The notes under the pieces: generated by a model | The model's database searches: none | What the model was told of the DNA's origin: nothing | What the model saw: only the letters and a program-made list of their open reading frames with translations | DNA from: Chondrosia reniformis | Taxonomy: Eukaryota > Porifera > Demospongiae > Chondrillida > Chondrillidae | Assembly: GCA_947172415.1 (NCBI GenBank) | Contig: OX359192.1 | Location: forward strand, 6,992,401 to 7,056,400 | Reading direction: 5' to 3' | Length of the DNA stretch: 64,000 nt | Shown: piece by piece, positions 1-11,848 of the stretch | How positions within the stretch are numbered: position 1 is the stretch's first letter | Layout of the letters: every line of letters starts with the position of its first letter | Made by a program: the position numbers and the translations under genes

Positions 1-3000
1 CAGACTATCTTCCTTCGGAGGGCCTTTCCGAATGTCCTGGATGAGGGCGTGGTTAGCTATGGTCCATGTCAGTTCCCCACCCTTGGCTTTGTGGTCGACA
101 GGGTGAGGTGTATGTACTTGTGTTCATCTACTCTGATCACATGTCAGTTGTGTGTTGCTCTGTATTTAGTATAAAATGATCAAGGCATTCATTCCTGAAG
201 CCTTTTACAAAATCAGAGGTAATGATGTGATTGAGTGTGACAGGATTGTAAAGGCTGAGTACACTGCGTGTTCTTCTATATCTAGTCACTCATGTCAAGG
301 ATCAAGTGAATGTTGAGTTTGCATGGAAAAGGTAAAAGACATTTTCTACTAATCAATATAAAACAATCCATAATAATTCTTCTGTGGCTTCTGTGCATGT
401 CCAAGTGATCTATTTGTATTCCTTCCCATTCATCCCTTAATTAAACCAGCTAGATACAATCAGTTAACTAATTTAACAATTTTTTTTCTTTGCAAGGAAT
501 CGCGTCTTCCATCACACTGTGTGTTTGATTCTTTATCACACAACTCTGGAGGTAGGTATATTTCCACATTGTGTGTTCACAAGTATCACATTGCAATATA
601 TGTAATGCATCCATTTTAGATTGGATGTAATTCCTTAGATTATTTTATACATTCTGTTGACTGTATTAGAATCCTGTAGCTCGAGTGGTGAATATTCAAG
701 GAAGACATCGTTCTAAATGGCGACCAGCACCCCTGGACACTGTGGTAAAATTATTGTGATGGTTGAGGATAGAAAAACATTATTATTTTAATTTTAAAAG
801 AAATAGGACTGTCTAAAATTTAAAGAAAGTGTTATTGAAGACAATTTAAAGACTAAAACAATTTGGTGAAAAATGATGGGATTCAAAATAGATTGTTATA
901 AGTCATGGGTTTATAAACTAGTGGTATAAGGTTACTTGACAATGAAGAAAGTTTGGAGTTTAAAGGTAACTAATGCATCTTCTCCTGTCTTCTTCTTATG
1001 ATCAGGAACTGGAAAAGTTGGCTGTAAGGAAATTGAGAATTAGTGCTAAAACAGCAATGTCAATTGCCGAGAAGCTCTATACAAAAGGGTATGTAGAAAG
1101 ACCCGTGCGTGCAGGTATACTTCATATCTGTAGTCTAATGCCTGGATTGATATAGGGATGACTAATGGTCAGTATATTAAGTTACGGTTGTGCGCATGTA
1201 CATATGTAGATATATCAGTTATCCAAGGACTGAAACCAATATCTTCCCTCCATCTGTTGATGTGAGAGCACTGATTGAGAAGCAGACTGCGGATACTCAA
1301 TGGGGAGGTTAGATGAGCCGGTCTACCAGCATTGACCATCCGATACCTTTGTACAAAGTGTTAGAGCTTCTAGCAAGTTTCTTTGCCTAGGAAATGTGAG
1401 CATTCTTCTCATTTCTGTTAGCATTTGCAGTTCATCTGTTAGCAGGCAACCCAAGTCCGAGACAGGGGAAGAAGACAGATAATGCCCATCCTCCTATTCA
1501 CCCTACCAGGCACACAAATGATCTCCAAGTGACTGCCTTTGAGCATGTACATATATGAATATATGTAAGTGTATTCTCCATTCTCTGTTGTACTAGGGTG
1601 ATGACAGACGCCTTTTTGAACTGGTGACTAGGCATTTCTTAGCATCCTGTTCACAAGTAAGTACTTAAAAGCTATTGACATAAGGAGTAGCTGACACTGT
1701 TGCTTGTTGCAGGATGCAGAAGGGTACGAGACAACAGTAGAGATTGATATTTCTGGTGAACAGGTTAGCTATCCAGTCCCACCTCACTCAGAAGCCGCTG
1801 ATTGCAGAGTTGTACACGTGCAACCTTCTCCACTTCCCTCCAGTTTACAGCCCAGGGTCTTGTAATCACAGCTAGGAACTACCTGGATGTGTACCCTTAT
1901 GAGCAATGGAATGCAAAGGTTGGCTCACACAATCCTATTACTGCAACAGCTGTGTAACTATGAGTAAAACCCTGGTGTTGATTGCTTTAGACCATCCCAA
2001 TATATCAGCAAGGAGAGTCTTTCCAGCCCACAGCTATTGAGGTATGATGTAATGGTGTGTTACGGTGTTATGGTATTATGTAATTGTGTCCCTATTGTAT
2101 TCTTCCAAGATGGTTGAAGGAGAGACAAGTCCTCCATCCTTGTTAACCGAAGCAGATCTCATTGGACTTATGGAAAAGCACGGAATAGGTCAGTTGTTTT
2201 GGACTTTCAAAGTATTCCCATAAATGAGACACCACACCCCCACCCCCATCCCCAGGGGGTATTTACTCATAATATGGAGCACCATTTATATACATTTATA
2301 TGTGTGCTGTGTGTCCCTTCTTAGGTACTGATGCTACTCATGCTGAACACATAGAGACCATTAAGAACAGAAAGTATGTGGGAGTCAGAGATGATGGTTG
2401 CTTTGTTCCTGGTGAACTAGGAATGGGACTTGTTGAGGGTATGTTAATGTGCATGACCATGACACATGCTCCAACCAGTTCAGTAATGAAACTAATTTAA
2501 TTTCTCTTGACATTTGGTATATGTGTAGACATTTTGTTTTTGTGTCATTTTGAAAGCAATATATACCGGGCAATTTGCATGTGTTTACAGGTTATAACAG
2601 TATGGGATTGAGTCTTTCCAAGCCTTTCTTACGAGCTGAACTGGAAGATGATTTACGGAAGTAAGTGTCTCACTCACTCCTGCCATTACTAGAGAAGTGC
2701 AGCTCAGCTCACAGCAGTAATATTCACATGTTGAATGATGTATGTACATGGATCAGAATCAACATGCGGTAATACATTTGTCTTTCTGTAGAATCTGCAA
2801 TGGGCTAATTTCAAGAGATGGTAAGATTGTTTGTGGACCTTCAATCTATTCTGTACAACAGACATCATTATCATCTCTGCTTGCAGCTGTAGTCAGGGAC
2901 AACATTCAGAGATATCAGGATGTCTTTGTCAAGTCTGTGGCCCAGGTGATGTTGTGTATTGTAGTCAGTAATCAAGGTGCTAGTAAGAATAGCAGGGTAT

Positions 3001-4332
3001 ATATTCTAAGGTCCTGTCTATATGAAATGTTTTTGCTTAAAAACCTTTCTTTGGGCCTAAATACCCTATATCCATTCAAATTATCCTAAGAAAATCATAT
3101 AGTGATTCTTATCAATTCTAAGTTAGTAAGTTGTAGTTGATTTTTCATTTCAATGACACATGGTGGTCGTATATGCAAATAGGCTTCCTCACTGGAAAGG
3201 GCCTTGGAGAAGTACTTTGGTAGCTCAGGGAACAGGGGACCAAGCTCATCAATGTAAGAGTGACACAATTTGATCACACTGTTCATCTACTGTCCAACAA
3301 TATATATACATATACCCATAAATTGACCAATCATTCTTATACTGTAGGGGTGGATCTGTCCCTCCTCCATTTCATCCAGGAGGGGGAGGGGGAGGTGATG
3401 GTGGCGGTGGAGGAGGAGGTGGAGGAGGTGGTTTTCAACACAATATTTCTATGCAAACTGGACCAATTCCTCAAAATACAATGTTGCAATCACAAGCCAG
3501 TTTTTCAGGACAAAAAAGAAAACCTGGATTTTTAGACATAGGAAAGAAGAGAGCAAAGATCAATAATTCCAAGCAGAGTCATACAGAAACAGGAACAAGA
3601 GGGAGAAGGTCAGGTGTGAGGGGAAGACCCAGTTGGGGCCAAGGCGGTTCGAGTAGAGGAAGGGGAGGGAGTTGGAGAGGCAAGAAGCCTGCCTGGAACT
3701 CAGGACAGAGTCACAGAGGCAGCTATCAGCAGTCCAATGTTGGCAGATCAATTGGCAGAGGTGGTTTCAGTGTTGGTGGAACCGGTGGAGTCAGGAAGTG
3801 CTCTGTTTGTAGACAGGGAGGTTAGCTGATATATAAACAGCTTAGCGTCAGACTATATCTACTGAATAATACCATTATTATTTATACTGTGTCACCTACT
3901 CAGTGGTGAATAGGAAGGAGATAGGAAGGAGGGGCAACCTGTGTGGCCAATAAGGAGTGCATGGCTCTCCTATTTGTTGGTCTTCCTTATATGGCAGCGG
4001 TGGCAACTTAGTATTAGATGGGACACATCCTAGACTATAACCACCCATATATCACTACCTTATGATACTACCACGACCCCTAAGTATTATGGGGTTCCAA
4101 AAGGGGGGCAATTGCCTCATGTCCCCCCAGCCTGGATCCACCACTACTACTACACGCCATATACCTATGTATGTGTATGTCACATGTTAGAAATTATCCT
4201 TAATCATTTAATTGGCCATGCTCCATGCAAGTGTGGGTGGCTTATATTATTATCATGTATAATCTATATGGAACATTGATTTATTCAGGGCATACTAAGA
4301 AGAATTGTCCTTTGGCACAACAATTCCAATGA
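1..4332 (+). CDS. TOP3A: DNA topoisomerase III alpha, 3' part (5' end outside window)
   Basis: This is a type IA topoisomerase that passes single strands and, with a BLM-type helicase and RMI partners, dissolves double Holliday junctions in the nucleus. About 17 exons are readable. The first coding exon (1-about 103) reads ..SYGPCQFPTLGFVV, the central-domain signature of TOP3A rather than TOP3B. The active-site motif SYPRTET lies near 1217-1237, with the catalytic Tyr codon at 1220-1222. Further exons give AHPPIHPT (about 1480), HGIGTDATHAEHIETIK (2180-2370) and PGELGMGLVEGY. The last large exon (about 3348-3821) encodes a poly-Gly run followed by an Arg/Gly-rich tail. The final exon (4289-4332) completes a zinc knuckle, C-x2-C-x4-H-x4-C, and the stop is at 4330-4332. 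Exon 2791-2819 splices to 2886 across a 66-bp intron. Identification is secure; a few exon edges are approximate. Confidence 0.93.
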
Positions 4333-4839
4333 ACTGAACTGTTTTACTCAAGTTTTATTTATTATCTCTTTATATGCACTTACACTTTTCTCCACTTTAC
4401 TGTAACACTTGGAAACATGTACACAGCCTACTGAATGAACATCATTATAGTTTTGGTATGCGTCAGCCTATTACAATGCATGTTTTAATAATGTGATCAG
4501 AAGGGCACTGTTGAGGTGTTATTCTCTGACACCTGTACCCAGCCACATTGCTGAGGTTCCAGATGGTGGCATGCATCCCTTAGCACTTTATCTCCATACT
4601 GAGATATTGGTACATTAGAAATGACACCACCACGATGAGCACAGTCGCAATAGTTGCACACCTGAATATGGATTGATCTCCAAGCTCCGCAGCTAAATGT
4701 ATATGAATCACATCTTGAATTGGTTCAAAAAAGCTTATCTATTTATACCAATTGTAGTCCATATAGTGATTATTATCATAAACAATGTTTTAAAATCCTC
4801 AGTTAAACTTATTAATGTCAAAACAATACATTAGCTATT
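4333..4839. other. Convergent intergenic spacer between TOP3A and the rolling-stone-like gene
   Basis: The two flanking genes converge here. I see no further coding exon, only AT-rich sequence that should hold both 3' UTRs. No canonical AATAAA was clearly placed on either strand near the two stops. Confidence 0.5.
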
Positions 4840-5876
4840 CTATACATGAATACCAGAAGGTATATTCCAGAAGCAAGGTGCCCATCTTTTAGCAATTTGG
4901 TCTCTGATTTGGGCTACTACCAAAAGAAACAGGAACAAAGGAATGTGAGAAACCACAAGTGCAATGGTAAGTCCTGCAGCTGATCCTGGATTTGCTCCAT
5001 AATCAAGAACTGGATAGACATATCTCATCTCATCGACAGGATTAGTTCCTCCAGCAGCATAATATATCCCAAGAAAGACCGCATAGCAAGAAATAAAAAT
5101 AATACTATAAGGAATATGAAGAATTTGAAATGGAATTCTACTGACAAGTATATCAATGATTCCAATAATAGTCTGTATTCCATGAAGATGAATATTAATA
5201 GCTGTCACCTGGAACGAGGGACCAAAGACAAAGCCCCAGTATACTATGGTGACAATAATAGGTAACGGGGCCACTATAATGTATATTAACCATCCAATTT
5301 TCAAATACCAAGGAGTGTTATCCTGGTTATAAAACTCCTGGTTACTCATAACTTGGTCAGGTAATTCTGCCTCCTTGGAAAAGTCTTTGCAGCAGTAGGT
5401 CTGGATTGTGTAGACTATGACCATCACAGCTTGATATAAAAATGCAACGTTCATTGCGATGTAAGATAGCTTGGTGTAGTAAATGAGATATCTTGCTCCA
5501 TCTGAGCCATCTTCTACTGCATCAGCTATCAGCCAAGCCAAAAGGTAGAGTGCAACCACAATTCGATAGACAGCAAACAGTGGCAGAGGCAACCACTAGA
5601 ATGATAGAATGGGATGTAGATAAGTTACAGTATTGCCATTTCTTGATTACGTAGGCAGACATGTAGGCCTAGGTTCTAAACCAGCTGGATGTATAGAATC
5701 GACGACATTATTCTTAGAGTCTTAGTTAATTGCGTATCAGAGAAAATGTACACATGACGATATGTCGATAGACTTACGGAGGTGGTAAGAGCGCGGCGAT
5801 CATGATAGAAGAACCAAAAGCGACGCAATCTACATTGCTCCCTTAACGGAATAACTGTGTTCTTAGGCGGATCCAT
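4840..5876 (-). CDS. Rolling-stone-like multipass membrane protein
   Basis: The coding sequence has two exons, 5778-5876 and 4840-5595, joined in phase 0 and giving 284 aa. The ATG at 5876 was chosen because the upstream in-frame candidate is a TTG codon. The N-terminal exon encodes a basic, aromatic segment (..RRFWFFYHDRR..) typical of the cytosolic start of this family. The second exon carries about six hydrophobic segments. Near residue 215 is IYYAAGGTNP followed by YVYPVLDYGANPG, which matches the AAGGT..(I/V)YPVLD signature of Drosophila rolling stone and its metazoan relatives. Rolling stone acts in myoblast fusion in flies; the role of sponge-type homologues is unknown to me. The gene converges with TOP3A, and its 5' end faces the POLR3H 3' end about 240 bp away. 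It could equally be annotated as a generic rolling-stone family protein. Confidence 0.82.
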
Positions 5877-6114
5877 GAGCGTCTTCTCCAATATGTCTTT
5901 CTAAGGAATGCGCTAACAACTGGATTGTTAAGGATTAACACATTAGAACTAAACACATTCCCTTTAAAGAAAAGAGACATGGGAGGACATACTTTACTGA
6001 ATGTATAACACACAAAGTTTCAAACGGAACTACACTTTGCAACTGTTCAAAAACAATCATTCATTGACAAAAGTAATTTAATAAATAAATAGAGTTAAAT
6101 GCAAGACTGAGTTG

Positions 6115-7366
6115 CTACGTCCACCAAGATACAAGTCCTAAGCCTGGTTCACTGACAGTTCCCTATTCATATGGAGCAGATATCATAATGATTTAATATT
6201 TTGATGATATGTTCTCACTGCATACAGGTGCAACATACCCTAATCTTATAAGGTGAAATTAGTTCCTTTTTACCATTCTCATTTAAGCCTGGTAGGGCCT
6301 GATGCTTTGGTGATTGAGGCTTTGAGGATAGTGGAGGTTCAGACCTTGGTATAATGTCAGTAAAGATCTCATCGACCACGCGGAATCTTATTTCTTCATC
6401 AGTATCCATAAACAAGTCATGTGTTCCGTCTTCAGACTGGTACTGCCACACCCATACCTGTTCCTGCTGGTCACTATCACACAGTCAAGGAGTCATTTAT
6501 ATCCAAGAGAACACATTGACCTAACTAGACAATACATATGATTATTATTATTAGGAATTGAAGTGCTATGAGTAAAGTGCCATTCACACTAGGGCTGAAG
6601 GGGAAAAAGGAAAGGGGAGAGGGGAGGGAGATTTTAAACACAACATTGTATTTCAAAATAATTGTTATATATCAATTTAATTTACAAGGAGTTAATTAGG
6701 TGAGCATACAAGAGCCATTGATTGGATACAATCTTGATGGGTATTGCAGAGAATCAGCTGGAATAAGTATATCATCAAAGAATCCAAGAGAGACTGTGAA
6801 AAGCATTGACAGAATTATACACTCTAGGACTAATAAACATCTAGTATAATCCAACCACAACGGTTTCATCTCATATATCAGGAATGCACAAGACTAAGCA
6901 ATTCCCTCAGGAACATACCGTACACTCCTTCTTGACTGCAACTTCTGATCTTTCCCAGAATGATCTCATCAGTAAATGGCCTGAATATGACAGCCCTAAA
7001 TTTGACTACATGCAAGTTGTTTAAACATGTTAGGGTCATGCACATGAAAACAGGTTGCCATATATCTGTTAACCTCTTGTGTGTGATGATCCGTCCCCGG
7101 GAAGAATAAAACTATCTCCAACGTGAAGCAAGTCATAATAAGTAATAAAGAGACCAACATTATGGACAACCTATTAGGGAAAACGTGTGGATAGTCACAT
7201 CCGAATTTCTTTAATCTCAAACGCATGTAAAAATGCCAAGATGGTGCTACATTACCTTGTTTGCAAGTTTCTTATTTATCACATTGGAAATCTGCCTCTG
7301 CATGTTTGTGTTAAATTGGCGCGGCTCAACACGAATAACATCTTGCATTTCGGCAAGAACAAACAT
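6115..7366 (-). CDS. POLR3H: RNA polymerase III subunit RPC8 (Rpb7-like stalk subunit)
   Basis: There are six exons (7256-7366, 7074-7170, 6919-7005, 6730-6793, 6239-6473, 6115-6162). All junctions keep frame and give 213 aa, close to the 204 aa of the human protein. The N-terminus [13 protein letters not shown] and the segment [11 protein letters not shown] belong to the Rpb7 N-terminal domain. [20 protein letters not shown] and [17 protein letters not shown] belong to the S1-like OB domain, and the terminus [11 protein letters not shown] is diagnostic of RPC8. The subunit forms the Pol III stalk with RPC9 and contacts initiation factors and nascent RNA. The start ATG lies only 52 bp from the FDXR ATG on the other strand. 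A linker between the OB fold and the C-terminus, rich in Ser, Pro and Lys, is longer than in human. Confidence 0.95.
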
Positions 7367-7418
7367 CTTCCGAGTTGAATGATTATGTAAGCCCGTGACA
7401 AGATTGCGCAAGTAGAGC
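7367..7418. promoter_or_regulatory. Very short divergent promoter / 5' UTR region, POLR3H-FDXR
   Basis: Only 52 bp separate the two start codons. Both transcription start sites must lie here or overlap the opposite coding exon, unless unseen upstream non-coding exons exist. No TATA box is evident. The interval is more GC-rich than the surrounding introns. Confidence 0.6.
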
Positions 7419-10400
7419 ATGCGCTCTTTTTTCCTCCGATTATTTGGTCAACGGAAGACTACCAAATTGTTCCATACATCCACTGTCTGTAATTCAAAAG
7501 CTCGAGTATGCATAATTGGGAGCGGTCCAGCTGGATTCTACACCGCTCATCGATTAATTAAGGTAAATTACCACGAGTTAAAGATCTGTACATACAGTGT
7601 TTGGTTGCAGACTACTCGCTCTGTGTATTTAGAGATATCCCGAGGCAGAAGTAGATATTTGGGAACGGTTACCTGTTCCTTACGGGCTGGTGCGGTTCGG
7701 GGTCGCACCAGACCATCCTGAAGTCAAGGTGAGCGATCACGTGACCTGTAATTACTGGCTGCATTGAAATTCCTTTAAATATCAAAATCCTTCCATATGC
7801 TTCTCTCTTGTGTTCCTCTGTAGAATGTTATAAATCAATTTCATGCACTCGCATCAAATGGCAAGGTTAATTTCATTGGTAACGTGGAGATTGGCAAGTC
7901 TGTAAGCCTCCAGTACCTCAGGGACAAGTACAGTGGAGTAGTACTGGTAGGTGTACTATTGCTAAGGAGAATGCAGTCTTTTTAGATATGAATGGTGCTT
8001 ATAGAACACTCCCCTGTAGCACTTACAACTCTACCCAGCCACTCCCCTACAATGAGCCGCATTGAGGAATACATATTCAATGCATATGTCTAACATACTA
8101 TAGATAATCTATGGTTGAACATTATTTCTGTTATGTAAGTAGGTACACTGTTCCTCTCATGTTGTAGGCTTATGGTGCAGCTAACGACCAAACATTAGGA
8201 ATACCTGGTGAAGTGAGTACATATCGTATAGCAGAAACTTTTGGTGGGTATTTTTATAGAAAACTTCTTCACAGGTAGTTTAATTTTCAAGGATTACCTA
8301 CATGTGTATTATAATTATATTTGATAGTAGAAATTTTCATAATTTGAATGGAATCCCGAAAATGGAAACCCGACTTGAAATCCCGCTGTATAGTTTATGA
8401 TATTTAGAATGTTCACATTGAAACATACACTCAACCATACCTCAAAACTGCAATCTTGTAGAACCTCAAGGGGGTGTACTCAGCAAGGCAGTTTGTTGGC
8501 TGGTACAATGGGGTGCCAGAGAATAAAGATGTAAGTGACAGAACACTACTTCTGTTTTGTTTTATTGACCACCTTTATGCATGCTCTATTGACTACTAGT
8601 AAATACTTCCTTTCAGCTCTCTCCAGATCTAAAAGGAGAGAATTCAGTTATAATTGGTCAAGGAAATGTTGCCATAGATGTGGCTAGGATGTTGGTGTCA
8701 GGTGTAGAATTGTTGAAGGTGCAGTATACATGTATGTATGTGTGTGTACGTCTGTGTATGTACGTATGTGTACGTATGTGTATGTACGTATGTGTACGTA
8801 TGTGTACGTATGTGTGTGTATGTGTATGTACGTATGTGTATGTATGTGTGTGTACGTATGTGTATGTGTGTATATATTTGCTCATTAGAACACTGATATC
8901 TGTGAGCATGCACTAGAGACCTTGAGGAGTAGTGAAATAAGGTCTGTGTATCTTGTGGGTCGTAGAGGTCCTCTTGAGGTAAGCTAAGCAGTACATGTAC
9001 ACACACTACACACACACATATATATATACGTATATATTTAAAGAGATAGGAACCATAAATTGTTGAATTGTTGAATTGTCAATATTACTACATATACATA
9101 ATAAATGTATGTACATTATTTCATTTGTTAGGCTGCTTTTACTATTAAAGAGTTAAGAGAGATGGTTAAGCTCCCGACTTGTAAAATGCACATTGATCTA
9201 TCAAGTTTTCCAGACTTACAGAAATCTTTATTGGGTAAGTGTACTCCCCTGTGTATGGGTAGAAGACTGCATTCTGTTTTGTCTAACTCTCAACCAAATG
9301 GATGATCCTCAGCTTCCTTATGAAATGTTAGATGTTGCTAGGCCAAGAAGAAGACTAACAGAGCTCCTTATTAAATCAGCTAGGTTTGGCTTTGTGTCTT
9401 GTTACTGTGGCTGCAGTTTATTAGACTAACACTCCTATGCACTCCTGCTTAACATTCAGATACAATGAAGAGACTTCACAGAGGCATTTCAACTGTAATA
9501 TATTGTTTTTACGTTCTCCTGTGGAGATCATCCCTGATAGTACTAATCACAGAGTGGGCGGAGTAAAGTTTGAGATTAACAGACTTGAGGTACAGTGACT
9601 GAACTTACTGGTTGACATTTGTTTTGATAGTTTGGTATGAATAATTGTTGCAGGCCATAATTAACCATTTCAGCTCTATATAGGAATCTCCAGGTGGACC
9701 ACGGGCAGTGGGTACCGGAAAGTATGAAGTTGTGAAATGTAACACTGTAAGTTTCAGTTACTTCCACCACACGTAGTTTGTAATATGTGGCATCGTGTGT
9801 CTCAGGTCTTTAGGAGTATTGGATACAAGAGCACTAAAGTTGATGATAGCATACCTTTTGATCACAAGCGGGGAATTGTGATAAACACAAGGGGAAGAAT
9901 ACACAATGGTGAGACTACAAATTACAGACACAAACACTAGACAGATTGAGAATTCATTTGGTCCAAATAGTATGCTCTTGAGTTGAATATTCAGCCTAAT
10001 TTGATGGCCTATTGCAATACATATATATACACGTACATATATGGGATGGTAACAATTAAGGTATTTTAAGATGACAAGAATATTGAAGAAACCTAACCTT
10101 AATTGTAGTAATATACCATATTCCTCCATCGTATTCATGGTGTGATATGAATTGTTTTCTCTTAACCTATGCTGCCTGGTGCTTACAGAGAATGGAGTTG
10201 AAGTTAAAGGTGGGTGCATATTGAGCATGTTGGTCAATGATAAAATACAATAGAGTTGCATGACAATAATAGATAAATCATGGACTGATTCAATTAGATT
10301 TTATTCTTCTGAATATGGGCCAGCTATATATGTAAGTAGTCCTATGAATATTCTGCATGCATATATTGAGCAGAGTGTATTGTCTGCAACTCCATATGTG

Positions 10401-11330
10401 TGTCTCTTCTTCCTTATTTGATGTACTTGGCAGGTTTCTAGTACCTCACAGTCTGTTACTCTTTTATTTTATTGACTTGATACATCCTTCACTTGTATGT
10501 TTGTGGTCAAAGCCTCAAGATTATAGGCGTATATGTATAAATTCTATATAGCACATATGTCAGATATCGTCTGTCCAGACTACGACACTGTAACACTGCA
10601 AAATATATTTATGTACATTGAAGCCTCTCTAACCACACAATATACCATTTGCCTACTGTTCTCTTATTTTTATTTTTATTGATATAAGTATGCATTATGT
10701 ATTCTCACCGAGATATGTACCACTTTGTGTGAGAGAGAAAAGGTTTTCAATGTTAAGACAGAGTGTTAATCACTCTTTATGCATGTTTTACTGGGTAATC
10801 TTTGTAGTCTCATTATTACTGTGTAATTATAACTATTGAAGGATTAGTTCAAGGATCATAGTAATGGCACATTTCTGTGTACATCCTTCTGTAGGTATGT
10901 ATTGCAGTGGGTGGGTCAAGAGAGGTCCAGTTGGGGTTATCCTCACTACTATGGAGGATGCATTTGAAACTGCGGAGTGCATTGCTCAAGATCTTCAGGA
11001 GGGTAGGAATGCACTACTTTAGCACATATGTACTTTCCTCTATTAAAGTAAAAATATTATTATTTAGGGAAGCTGAATATTCTGGAAGCCTCAGAATATG
11101 ACAGTGTGATAAAAGACTTGAAAAGTAGGTTGACAGGTTATGCAAGGAAATCTGTTCTTGTCAATGTTCTTGTTCACTTTACCGTTGCACAAGGATTAGG
11201 CCAGAGACCAGTTAGTTTCATTGACTGGGAGAAGATTGATAACCAAGAGAAGGAACTTGGTCGCTTTACTGGAAAACCTCGGGAAAAGATTGTTGAAGTT
11301 AAAGATATGATGAAGATCATTGAAGACTAA
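7419..11330 (+). CDS. FDXR: NADPH:adrenodoxin (ferredoxin) oxidoreductase, mitochondrial
   Basis: This flavoprotein passes electrons from NADPH to mitochondrial ferredoxin for Fe-S cluster and steroid/heme chemistry. About 14 exons are readable. Exon 1 (7419-7562) gives a basic N-terminal presequence with [21 protein letters not shown], then [17 protein letters not shown], the FAD-binding GxGxxG. Exon 2 (7633-7728) gives [19 protein letters not shown], a family hallmark. Exon 6 (8617-8718) gives [12 protein letters not shown], the NADP-binding motif, and exon 7 (8889-8978) ends [11 protein letters not shown]. Exon 12 (about 9806) starts VFRSIGYKS. The exon at about 10893-11004 gives [18 protein letters not shown]. 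The last exon (about 11068-11330) ends in GKPREK. I could not phase the junction 9234/9313 cleanly, so the acceptor there may lie a little upstream. The gene shares its promoter region with POLR3H. Confidence 0.95.
8729..8876. repeat. TG-rich microsatellite (TGTGTACGTATG-type) in an FDXR intron
   Basis: About 150 bp of alternating pyrimidine-purine TGTGTACGTATG / TGTATG units lie directly after the exon-6 donor at 8718. Long spurious reading frames on both strands are translations of this repeat. Confidence 0.9.
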
Positions 11331-11848
11331 ACTATATTACAGAACATCCATTCACATTTCACACATACCTGATAAAATAGTGAATGTTAAATGTGTAATA
11401 ATGGACAGATGATGAATGTAAAATGCAAATTTGAGTTGTGTCTGTACTTATACGTATATATGTTTTAACATAAATATACATACATACTTGCCAGGAAAAA
11501 CAGCTACATAATTCTGTATATGTATGCTACTGTTCAATTTTTTAACTGTATATATACTTTACTTTAAATTTAGTGTATATACAAGAGAAAATGAGATTAA
11601 ATGTTCAAAAGCGTGATCTATGTATACATTCATTGGACTTTTGCATATATAAAATATAAAATGTCTATATACAGAAAGGAAATGTTTTCATATACATAGA
11701 TGGAAAGTTTGCCAAAAGTGTAATTGTGTTTCATTTTTAGGCTTCCTTATTTTAAATGTGTGAAGAAGCATCCTGTACCTTGCATATAAAATATTATTCA
11801 AGAAGAGTAAGAACAGAGTCTAAAGCTATATCATTCAGCTCACTAAGT
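11331..11848. other. AT-rich intergenic region
   Basis: This holds the FDXR 3' UTR and the 5' flank of the next gene, with many short TATA/ATAC runs. I see no gene or RNA feature in it. Confidence 0.6.

Noticed and set aside
8658-9015. Long frames on both strands (78-105 codons)
   Set aside because: They translate the TGTGTACG microsatellite inside an FDXR intron; the true exons flank it.
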